Positions 44,779 through 51,684 of a stretch of DNA of 64,000 nt are shown here, in pieces. A program made the translations under genes and the position numbers. The stretch lies in the NCBI RefSeq assembly GCF_001429765.1, contig NZ_LMJB01000005.1:795497-859496 (forward strand). The letters are read 5' to 3'. Below the pieces are notes generated by a model. That model searched no databases. It was not told where the DNA came from and saw only the letters and a list, made by a program, of their open reading frames with translations. Numbering within the stretch: the first letter of the stretch is position 1; each line of letters begins with the position of its first letter. This stretch comes from Flavobacterium sp. Root901. GTDB taxonomy: Bacteria; Bacteroidota; Bacteroidia; Flavobacteriales; Flavobacteriaceae.

Positions 44779-46647
44779 TTATTTAACAATCAGCAAAGGT
44801 ATTGAAATTTTATGTCTCAATTTATCTACTGTTGTGCCAAAAAGAATATCTTTTAGTCCGGTATGGCCGTGAGTTCCCATAACCAGAATATCAAAATTTC
44901 CTTCGTTTATAATCTTTGGAATTACTTTGTTTGGTTTTCCAAAACCGAGTTCAGTTTTAATCCTGAAACCCTTTTGTGAAAGCATTTCCTGATATTCTAA
45001 TAATAATTTTTCATCAATTGTAGTTTCATGATCGTGGGCATGAACACCGTACATTAAAGCGCCCACAGTTTCTACTATATGAATCAGAGTATATTCTGTA
45101 TCGATTCCGCCCAATTCAAAAGCTCTGTTTAATGCCGTTTCATCTGCACGGGAAAAATCTACCGAAATAGCAATGTTTTTTAAGCTTTGATGCTCTTTTG
45201 GAGAAAATTGTAATCTTAAATTATGTGGAGAATGATTGACAATCTTAGATTTGGCTTTTGTAATAAAAGGCTTGAATACAATATAAAGCAGCAAAGCGGC
45301 AAAGGCGAAAGCAAGCGGCACAACCGTAAACCATAAAATGATGGGATGACCGGAACTCTCAAGCCACGAAGTAATTTCATCATAAACCAATTTGGCATTT
45401 AAAGAAACAATAATAGAAGCAATAATCCAGGAGATAACCTGTGTAGTTCTGGAGATATGAAAACCATTCATTTTTGATTTATCGCTCACAAAGTGAATCA
45501 GCGGGATAATGGCAAATCCTAATTGAAGGCTCAAAATGACCTGACTTAAAATCAGAAGTTTTCCCGTTATACCTTCGCCGTAAACCCAAATCACGATTAA
45601 GGCAGGAACAATAGCAATTAAACGTGTTATGATTCTGCGAACCCACGGCTGAATGCGTAAATGTAAATAACCTTCCATAACGATTTGTCCGGCAAGTGTT
45701 CCCGTTACGGTTGAACTTTGTCCGGCAGCGATTAAAGCAACAGCAAATAGTACTGGCGCCCATTTTGTTCCCAGCAAAGGCTCCAGAAATTGATGCGCAT
45801 CCTGAATTTCGGCCACTTCAAACATTCCGTTTTTATGAAAAGTCGCTGCAGCTAAAATCAAAATAGCAGCATTAACAAAGAAAGCAAGATTCAGCGCAAT
45901 TGTAGAATCTATAAAATTGTATTTTAAAGCCTGTTTGATTCCGGCCGGACTTCTGTCGAATTTTCTGGTTTGAACTAAAGAAGAGTGTAAGTAAAGGTTG
46001 TGAGGCATTACTGTTGCGCCAATAATTCCGATTGCAATATATAAAGCAGCTGAGTTTGGAATTGAAGGAATAAGTCCGGCTACGATTTTAGAAACTTCTG
46101 GTTCTGCAAATATCATTTCGAATATAAAAGAAAAACCAATAATCGCCACCAAGGCAATAATAAAAGCTTCCATTTTACGAATTCCTTTGTTGATTAAGAA
46201 TAATAAAATGAAAGTATCTAAAACGGTAATCAGAACCCCTTCAAAAAGCGGAATTCCAAAAAGCAGGTTAATCCCGATTGCCATTCCGAGCACTTCGGCC
46301 AAATCACAAGCAGCAATGGCAATTTCGGCCAGAAAATATAAAATGTAGTTGATATATTTCGAATAGGTTTCTCTCGAAGCCTGCGCCAGATCCCGCTGCG
46401 TTACAATACCAAGCCTTGCGCTTAAACTCTGCAAAAGCAAAGCCATTAAGTTGCTCATTAATAAAACCCAGACTAAAGTGTAGCCAAATTGGCTTCCGCC
46501 GGCAATATCTGTCGCCCAGTTTCCAGGGTCCATATATCCAACGCTGACTAAATATGCCGGACCTAAAAAGGCTAATATTTTCCTGAATCCCGTTTTTTTA
46601 TGCTCTGTAGCAACCGATTGGTTTACTTCTTCTAAAGATTTGGTCAT
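44779..46647 (-). CDS. Nramp-family Mn2+/Fe2+ transporter fused to a C-terminal universal stress domain
   Basis: 622 residues, about 200 longer than plain MntH. The first 450 residues are an Nramp transporter with eleven or so helices: the metal-site motif DPGNWATDIAGGSQFGY (DPGN) in helix 1 and ATVMPHNLYLHSSLVQTRK (MPHN) in helix 6. Residues about 475-622 are a UspA domain: SLKNIAISVDFSRADETALN at its start and MGTHGHTGLKDILFGTTVDK (nucleotide-binding G-2X-G-9X-G) near its end. The promoter has a -7 box at 46667 and an MntR-like palindrome at 46703-46720. Confidence 0.95.
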   Translation of the reverse strand: MTKSLEEVNQSVATEHKKTGFRKILAFLGPAYLVSVGYMDPGNWATDIAGGSQFGYTLVWVLLMSNLMALLLQSLSARLGIVTQRDLAQASRETYSKYINYILYFLAEIAIAACDLAEVLGMAIGINLLFGIPLFEGVLITVLDTFILLFLINKGIRKMEAFIIALVAIIGFSFIFEMIFAEPEVSKIVAGLIPSIPNSAALYIAIGIIGATVMPHNLYLHSSLVQTRKFDRSPAGIKQALKYNFIDSTIALNLAFFVNAAILILAAATFHKNGMFEVAEIQDAHQFLEPLLGTKWAPVLFAVALIAAGQSSTVTGTLAGQIVMEGYLHLRIQPWVRRIITRLIAIVPALIVIWVYGEGITGKLLILSQVILSLQLGFAIIPLIHFVSDKSKMNGFHISRTTQVISWIIASIIVSLNAKLVYDEITSWLESSGHPIILWFTVVPLAFAFAALLLYIVFKPFITKAKSKIVNHSPHNLRLQFSPKEHQSLKNIAISVDFSRADETALNRAFELGGIDTEYTLIHIVETVGALMYGVHAHDHETTIDEKLLLEYQEMLSQKGFRIKTELGFGKPNKVIPKIINEGNFDILVMGTHGHTGLKDILFGTTVDKLRHKISIPLLIVK

Positions 46648-46666
46648 TGTAAAAGTATTGTTTTAA

Positions 46667-46674
46667 CAAATATA
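46667..46674 (-). promoter_or_regulatory. -7 promoter box of the Nramp gene
   Basis: TATATTTG on the minus strand fits TAnnTTTG and is 20 bases before the ATG. A TTG at 46699-46697 (minus) could be the -33 element, although the 22-base gap is long. Confidence 0.6.
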
Positions 46675-46702
46675 TAGAAAAATTACATTCGCTGAACAAT
46701 AT

Positions 46703-46720
46703 TTTTAGGCTAGTCTAAAA
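46703..46720 (-). promoter_or_regulatory. Palindromic operator upstream of the Nramp gene, probable MntR box
   Basis: TTTTAGGCTAGTCTAAAA is palindromic in 16 of 18 positions. Its core TTTAGG-CTAG-TCTAAA has the 6-4-6 layout of DtxR/MntR-family operators and sits just upstream of the -33 region. The same core occurs at 48652-48667 before the TonB-receptor gene. Confidence 0.7.
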
Positions 46721-46721
46721 C

Positions 46722-47114
46722 TTAAATGTTAGAATTCAAACATTTTGGGCACAAACCTGATAAAGTAAAGTTTATCTCGTTTATCTTATAATTATGAGGC
46801 ATAATATAACTTGGTTTTACAGTTTCAAGACAAGTGATTTCGTGACAATTTTCACAGCTAAAATGAGCATGATTATGAATGTGCACACGTTGATGTGAAT
46901 GATTGCATTTTGCATATTTTACAGTACCGTCCAGATTTGAAATTTTATGAATAATATCTTCATTAAGAAGTCGGTCTAAAATTCTGTAAATGGTTACCCG
47001 GTCGCAAATATCGTTTAATTGTTTTTGAATTTCAGTATGCGAAAGTGCTGTTTTCGATTTCTCAAAAACCTCTAAAACGGCTGTCTTTGCTGTAGTGTTA
47101 CGTGTAGTTTTCAT
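46722..47114 (-). CDS. Fur-family metal-dependent repressor (Fur or Zur type)
   Basis: 130 residues. The winged helix is at residues 1-75 (TAKTAVLEVFEKSKTALSHT, RVTIYRILDRLLNEDIIHKI). The metal-binding part has HSHQRVHIHNHAHFSCENCH and two CxxC pairs (CENC, CPKC) for structural zinc. The His-rich HVHIHNHAHF-type motif fits Fur, Zur and Mur alike, so the metal cannot be told. It is divergent from the MerC-like gene, and a 6-1-6 palindrome (47140-47152) lies between the two. Confidence 0.9.
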   Translation of the reverse strand: MKTTRNTTAKTAVLEVFEKSKTALSHTEIQKQLNDICDRVTIYRILDRLLNEDIIHKISNLDGTVKYAKCNHSHQRVHIHNHAHFSCENCHEITCLETVKPSYIMPHNYKINEINFTLSGLCPKCLNSNI

Positions 47115-47139
47115 TTTATTCTGAATTAAAAAATATAAC

Positions 47140-47189
47140 GCAACAATGTTGCAATTGATTTTTATGTGTATATTTGCAACATAATTGCA
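47140..47189. promoter_or_regulatory. Divergent control region with Fur/Zur-like palindromes and the MerC promoter
   Basis: GCAACA-A-TGTTGC (47140-47152) is a perfect 6-1-6 palindrome. TGCAACATAATTGCA (47175-47189) is a weaker one. The rightward promoter has TTG at 47149-47151, 17 bases, and TATATTTG at 47169-47176, a good match to TTG-N17-TAnnTTTG. One palindrome covers the -33 element and the other the -7 box and start point, as expected for repressor sites of the neighbouring Fur-family protein. Confidence 0.7.
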
Positions 47190-47208
47190 TTAAACAAATG
47201 TATAACAA

Positions 47209-47562
47209 ATGAAGAGAATTACCTCATCCTTTTATGATATTTTAGGAATTTCAAGCGCAGCCATTTGTCTGGTTCATTGTTTGATTTTTCCACTTTTAAC
47301 CATTCTTCCTTTAGGCATAAGCCACAATCCTTTTATCGATTTATTATTTGCTTCGACAGGCTTATTTGCAATTCTCAAAATTACGAAAAAATCAAGTCTT
47401 TTGGTTTCGTCGATTTTGATTGTTTCCATGAGTCTAATCTGGATCAGTATTTTAACTGATATTTTTCTGGAGATTCATTTAGATCTGATTTATTTTGGTG
47501 GAATCGGAATGATTATCGGGCATTTGATTAATTACTATTTGCACAGAAAGCAAAATCATTAA
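47209..47562 (+). CDS. MerC-domain membrane protein
   Basis: 117 residues, four membrane helices. A Cys pair sits in the first helix (SAAICLVHCLIFPLL), as in MerC, the inner-membrane mercury transporter. No other mer gene is near, and MerC-like proteins next to Fur-family repressors in Bacteroidota are probably linked to zinc or another metal instead. Translation starts 32 bases past the -7 box. It is followed after 11 bases by the thioredoxin-reductase-like gene and is likely co-transcribed. Confidence 0.85.
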   Translation: MKRITSSFYDILGISSAAICLVHCLIFPLLTILPLGISHNPFIDLLFASTGLFAILKITKKSSLLVSSILIVSMSLIWISILTDIFLEIHLDLIYFGGIGMIIGHLINYYLHRKQNH

Positions 47563-47573
47563 AACTATTAATT

Positions 47574-48482
47574 ATGAAACAAAATAATTTTGATGTAATC
47601 ATCATTGGCGGAAGCTACAGCGGATTATCCGCAGCGATGAGTTTAGGACGAGCCCTGCGTCAGGTTTTGATTATAGACAGCGGTGTACCTTGTAACAGGC
47701 AGACTCCTCATTCTCATAATTTTATTACACAGGATGGTGAAAAGCCTGCTGTTATTTCGGCGAAAGCCAAATTGCAGGTTGATCTTTATAAAACCGTTCA
47801 TTTTTATAACGGCCTTGCCATAAAAGCTGTTAAGAAAGAATCCGGATTTGAAATTTCTACAGAATCCGGTGAAATCTTTACTGCAAGAAAACTATTGTTT
47901 GCCAGCGGTGTTAAAGATGTATTTCCGAAAATAAAAGGTTTTGCAGAATGCTGGGGAATTTCAGTTTTGCATTGCCCATACTGTCATGGTTATGAAGTTA
48001 AAAATGAAAAAACAGCCATTATTGCCAATGGAGAAATGGCATTTGAGTTTGCAAAACTGATTTCAAACTGGACAAAAGACTTGAGATTATGTACCAATGG
48101 AAAATCAACCCTGACTGCACTGGAAACAGAAATACTTGAAAAACATAATGTGCAAATTTTTGAAGAAGAAATCGATTCCTTTGAACATGCAGATGGATAT
48201 ATCAAAAACATCATCTTCAAAAATCAGGAAAAAGTGGAGGTGAAAGCCATTTATGCCAGAGTCCCTTTTGAACAACATTGTTCTCTCCCAGCAGGTTTGG
48301 GCTGTGAGATCAATGAGCAGGGCTTATTAAAAACAGATGCTATGCAAAAAACAAATATAACCGGAGTTTACGCAAGCGGAGACTGTACGAAACAAATGCG
48401 ATCTGTAGCAATTGCCGTTTCAACCGGATCTTTTGCGGGAGCTGTAATAAATAAGGAACTTATCGATGAGGATTTTTTTTAA
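47574..48482 (+). CDS. Thioredoxin-reductase-like FAD/NAD(P) oxidoreductase
   Basis: 302 residues. FAD-binding GGSYSGLSAAMSLGRALRQV at the start, the CxxC redox pair in LHCPYCHGYEVKN, and the C-terminal FAD motif GVYASGDCTKQMRSVAIAVS. The NAD(P) loop (KTAIIANGEMAFEFAKLI) is reduced. Proteins of this type reduce small thiols or act with a redox partner. It is coupled to the MerC-like gene (11-base gap), pointing to a role in thiol or metal redox handling. Confidence 0.9.
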   Translation: MKQNNFDVIIIGGSYSGLSAAMSLGRALRQVLIIDSGVPCNRQTPHSHNFITQDGEKPAVISAKAKLQVDLYKTVHFYNGLAIKAVKKESGFEISTESGEIFTARKLLFASGVKDVFPKIKGFAECWGISVLHCPYCHGYEVKNEKTAIIANGEMAFEFAKLISNWTKDLRLCTNGKSTLTALETEILEKHNVQIFEEEIDSFEHADGYIKNIIFKNQEKVEVKAIYARVPFEQHCSLPAGLGCEINEQGLLKTDAMQKTNITGVYASGDCTKQMRSVAIAVSTGSFAGAVINKELIDEDFF

Positions 48483-48510
48483 AGTTGCTAAGATGCTGAG
48501 ATTCTATGTG
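48483..48510. repeat. Single TTGCTAAGATGCTGAGATTC repeat
   Basis: One half-unit of the TTCTAAG / GATGCTAAG repeat family just after the oxidoreductase stop codon. Confidence 0.5.
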
Positions 48511-48635
48511 AATTCAATCGATATCCCTATTTTCATCAGGCTAAAGCTGGACGCTATTTAATTTTTTATATCAAAAATAGAAATATAACATATTGATGCG
48601 GCTAGAGTTATAAATTTCTAAAATTAAATTAATTA

Positions 48636-48677
48636 TTTGTCAAATTTAATTTTTAGATTTGTCTAAATTTAATTTTG
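48636..48677 (+). promoter_or_regulatory. TonB-receptor promoter with an MntR-like palindrome and a 22-bp tandem repeat
   Basis: TAATTTTG (48670-48677) fits the -7 consensus and lies 5 bases before the ATG, so the mRNA would be nearly leaderless. Just upstream TTTAGA-TTTG-TCTAAA (48652-48667) is a perfect 6-4-6 palindrome, matching the one at the Nramp gene. The stretch 48636-48677 also consists of two similar 22-base units that begin TTTGTC. Confidence 0.6.
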
Positions 48678-48682
48678 CAACA

Positions 48683-50944
48683 ATGAAAAATTCAATTTGG
48701 ATATTGATATTATTTAATTTACACTTTTCTTTTGCTCAGGAATCGGCCAGAATCTCAGGGTTCATTTCCGGAAACGGGCAAAAATTACAAGCCGCAAACG
48801 TGCAATTATTGGGCACAGACCAAAAAACAATTTCAGATAGTTTAGGTTATTATTCTTTTGAAAATGTTTCCATTGAAAATGGAAGAATTCAGGTGACCTC
48901 GACTGGATTCAAACCTGTGACACAAAGATTTTCAGTTATAAAATGGCAAAACCTTGTTCTTAATTTTGATTTAGAAGACAATGAAAATCAGCTGAATGAA
49001 GTTGTCGTTTCAGGGACTTTAAAACCAGTAAAGCGTTTGGAAAGTGCTGTTCCCGTTGAGGTTTATTCACCCGTTTTTTTCAGGAAAAATCCAACACCCA
49101 GTATTTACGATGCGCTTCAAAATATAAATGGAGTCCGGCCTCAGCTTAATTGCGGTGTTTGTAATACGGGCGACATTCATATAAACGGACTTGAGGGACC
49201 GTATACTCTGGTTTTGATTGATGGAATGCCCATTGTAAGCAGCCTTTCAACAGTTTATGGTTTGTCCGGAATTCCAAATTCTCTTGTCGAAAGAATAGAG
49301 ATTGTAAAAGGACCTGCATCGTCTTTGTATGGAAGTGAGGCAGTTGGCGGGTTAATTAACATTATCACTAAAAACCCAACAAATGCGCCAGTATTTTCTG
49401 CAGATTATTTCACAACGACGTATTTAGAAAATAATCTTGATTTGGGAATGAAATTTAATGCAGGTAAAAAAGCGATGGTTCTTTTGGGTGTTAATTATTT
49501 TAACTACGATATGATTATTGACAAAGACCATGATAATTTTACAGATGTAACACTTTCTGACCGCATTTCGGTTTTTAATAAGTGGAGCTTTCAGCGAAAT
49601 GATAATCGTCTTTTTACAATTGCTGCCTGCGGAATGTACGAAGACCGTTGGGGCGGACACGTTCGATGGGAAAAAAAATACCGCGGCGGAGACGAAATTT
49701 ACGGCGAAAGTATTTACACAAAAAGAGCTGAATTAATTGGGAGTTATCAATTACCGTTTGAAGAAAAATTAATGCTTTCCTTTTCGGGAAATGTTCATTA
49801 TCAGGATAGTCGATACGGAACAACCTCTTATATCGCGAATCAAAAAATTGGTTTTCTGCAATTGACATGGGATAAAAAAATCGGGCGTAATGATTTTCTG
49901 GCTGGAATTGCGAATCGATATTCCTATTATGACGATAATACGCCGGCAACAAAAGACGCAGAAAGCACCTGGCTGCCAGGAATTTTTGTTCAGGATGAAA
50001 TTACTTTTTCTCCAAAAAGTCAGATTTTGCTGGGAGCGCGATACGATTATAACTCGATTCATGGTTCTATTTTTACCCCGAGATTTGCCTATCGTTTCAA
50101 AGCAAATGAAAACACAATTTTTCGATTAAATGCCGGAACCGGATTTCGTGTGGTGAATTTATTTACCGAAGACCACGCCGCACTTACGGGTTCGAGAGAA
50201 GTTGTGATTCAGAATGATTTAAAACCGGAAAAGTCAGTAAATGTAAATTTGAATTATATTCAGAAAATAAACCTGGATAACGGCACATTTATAGGAATTG
50301 AAACAACTGCTTTTTATACCCGATTCAGCAATAAAATTATTTCAGATTACGAAACAGATCCCAATAAAATCATTTATGATAATATTGACGGTTATGCTGT
50401 CAGTCAGGGAATCAGCACGAATGTTGATGTCAATTTTACAAATGGTTTAAAATTTATCCTTGGAGCAACGGTTTTGGACAATAAAAATGTTCAGGACGGA
50501 ATTTCAGAAAGACCTTTTTTAACCGAAAAATTTACTGCAACCTGGAGTATTTCATACAAAATACAACCTTGGAATTTATTGCTCGATTATACTGGAAATG
50601 TTTACAGTCCGATGAAATTGCCTTTACTGAACGAATACGATCCAAGAAATCCAAATTCACCATGGCATAGTATTCAGAATATTCAGTTTACATATACAGG
50701 CTGGAAAAATTTTGAACTTTACGGCGGAATCAAAAATTTGCTGAACTTTACTCCAAAACAAAATAATCCGTTTTTGATTTCAAGAACAAATGATCCTTTT
50801 GATAAAAATGTACAGTATGATTCAGCAGGAAAAGTTTTGGTTACACCAGATAATCCGTACGGATTAACTTTTGATACAACGTATGTTTATGGTCAAAACC
50901 AAACTATTCGCGGATTTTTTGGATTACGTTATACATTTAGGTGA
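48683..50944 (+). CDS. TonB-dependent outer-membrane receptor with CxxC in the plug
   Basis: 753 residues from the ATG at 48683; the in-frame TTG at 48659 lies inside the promoter. The signal peptide ends in FSFAQ. A carboxypeptidase-regulatory-like domain covers residues about 22-100. The plug domain runs from about 105 to 225, with NEVVVSGTLKPVKRLESAVP, NGVRPQLNCGVCNTGDIHIN and GPASSLYGSEAVGGLINIIT. A 22-strand barrel follows, ending in GFFGLRYTFR. Two Cys (C157 and C160) in the plug could bind a metal. The MntR-like operator suggests that manganese or iron is its cargo. Confidence 0.93.
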   Translation: MKNSIWILILFNLHFSFAQESARISGFISGNGQKLQAANVQLLGTDQKTISDSLGYYSFENVSIENGRIQVTSTGFKPVTQRFSVIKWQNLVLNFDLEDNENQLNEVVVSGTLKPVKRLESAVPVEVYSPVFFRKNPTPSIYDALQNINGVRPQLNCGVCNTGDIHINGLEGPYTLVLIDGMPIVSSLSTVYGLSGIPNSLVERIEIVKGPASSLYGSEAVGGLINIITKNPTNAPVFSADYFTTTYLENNLDLGMKFNAGKKAMVLLGVNYFNYDMIIDKDHDNFTDVTLSDRISVFNKWSFQRNDNRLFTIAACGMYEDRWGGHVRWEKKYRGGDEIYGESIYTKRAELIGSYQLPFEEKLMLSFSGNVHYQDSRYGTTSYIANQKIGFLQLTWDKKIGRNDFLAGIANRYSYYDDNTPATKDAESTWLPGIFVQDEITFSPKSQILLGARYDYNSIHGSIFTPRFAYRFKANENTIFRLNAGTGFRVVNLFTEDHAALTGSREVVIQNDLKPEKSVNVNLNYIQKINLDNGTFIGIETTAFYTRFSNKIISDYETDPNKIIYDNIDGYAVSQGISTNVDVNFTNGLKFILGATVLDNKNVQDGISERPFLTEKFTATWSISYKIQPWNLLLDYTGNVYSPMKLPLLNEYDPRNPNSPWHSIQNIQFTYTGWKNFELYGGIKNLLNFTPKQNNPFLISRTNDPFDKNVQYDSAGKVLVTPDNPYGLTFDTTYVYGQNQTIRGFFGLRYTFR

Positions 50945-51008
50945 TTTTTTTGCCGCAAATTATACTTAGCCGTATAAATCGATATAATGCAATTGAAATA
51001 TGCCAATT

Positions 51009-51124
51009 CATCATCAAACTGGACTGAAGTCCAGCTCTACAAAATAGCTCATTCCCTTGGAACTTTAAGAACCATAGGTTCGATATCATATTGTAGAGCT
51101 GGACTTCAGTCCAGTTTGATGATG
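51009..51124. repeat. Perfect inverted repeat with 34-bp arms
   Basis: Arms 51009-51042 and 51091-51124 are exact reverse complements. Each contains the smaller palindrome CTGGACTGAAGTCCAG (7-2-7). The loop is 48 bases. Around it are TTTTTTTGCCGCAAATT (50944 on) and ATTTGTGGCAAAAA (51179 on), an outer pair like that at 40540-40695. Confidence 0.9.
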
Positions 51125-51201
51125 TGAAAATTTTATGTCGTTGTAACAAAAAAATATACAATCCTTTTATCCGTGCGATTTGTGGCAAAAACAATAACAA
51201 A

Positions 51202-51666
51202 ATGAAAAAGCTATTTCTTCTTATTTTCTTTTTCGGAATAACTTCCTCGGTATTTTGCCAGTTGAAGAGTCATTCTTTTGAAGAAATCGACAGTTTGCAG
51301 CGTATTCAAAATCGGAAGATAATTGTTTTTATTCATACCGATTGGTGTCAATACTGCCAGCGCATGAAAACAACAACTTTCAAAAACAAAGAAATTATCG
51401 AAAGTCTAAATTCTGATTTCTATTTCATTGATTTTAATGCCGAAGAAAAAAGAGATATTACTTTTAATAATCAGCTGTTTCAATACAAACCTTCGGGGAA
51501 TAATGTTGGCGTTCATGAATTGGCTTTGCAGCTTGGAACAATCAACAGCCAGATTGTATATCCGGTTTTGTGTGTTTTAAATGAGGAAAATCAAATTATA
51601 TTGCAATACAGCAATTATTTAAATGCAAAGGATTTTAAGTTTCTTTTAGAAAAACTGAAACAATAA
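51202..51666 (+). CDS. Thioredoxin-family periplasmic protein
   Basis: 154 residues from the ATG at 51202 (MKKLFLLIFFFGITSSVFCQ is the signal peptide); longer versions would read through the repeat. The redox motif is FIHTDWCQYCQRMKTTTFKN (CxxC), followed by FNAEEKRDITFNNQLF and the cis-Pro region QIVYPVLCVLNEENQ. Such DUF255-like or thioredoxin-fold proteins reduce or isomerise disulphides. It might serve the CxxC receptor upstream, but this is inference. Confidence 0.88.
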   Translation: MKKLFLLIFFFGITSSVFCQLKSHSFEEIDSLQRIQNRKIIVFIHTDWCQYCQRMKTTTFKNKEIIESLNSDFYFIDFNAEEKRDITFNNQLFQYKPSGNNVGVHELALQLGTINSQIVYPVLCVLNEENQIILQYSNYLNAKDFKFLLEKLKQ

Positions 51667-51673
51667 AATTTAT

Positions 51674-51681
51674 TATTTTTG
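51674..51681 (+). promoter_or_regulatory. -7 promoter box of the lycopene cyclase gene
   Basis: TATTTTTG fits TAnnTTTG and lies only 3 bases before the ATG at 51685, which would give a leaderless mRNA. The box also overlaps an in-frame TTG, so the ATG is the better start. Confidence 0.4.
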
Positions 51682-51684
51682 AGA

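Noticed and set aside
47209..48482. Mercury resistance (mer) operon
   Set aside because: Only a MerC-like gene is present; merA, merP and a merR-type regulator are missing, and the flavoprotein lacks MerA features.
48659..48682. TTG start for the TonB receptor
   Set aside because: It lies inside the operator and -7 box; the ATG at 48683 begins a normal signal peptide.
51043..51090. GGTTCGA-containing loop of the 34-bp inverted repeat as a possible tRNA T-arm
   Set aside because: No acceptor stem, D-arm or anticodon arm can be drawn around it.
51124..51201. Longer N-terminus for the thioredoxin-like protein
   Set aside because: It would be translated from repeat DNA and place the signal peptide internally.
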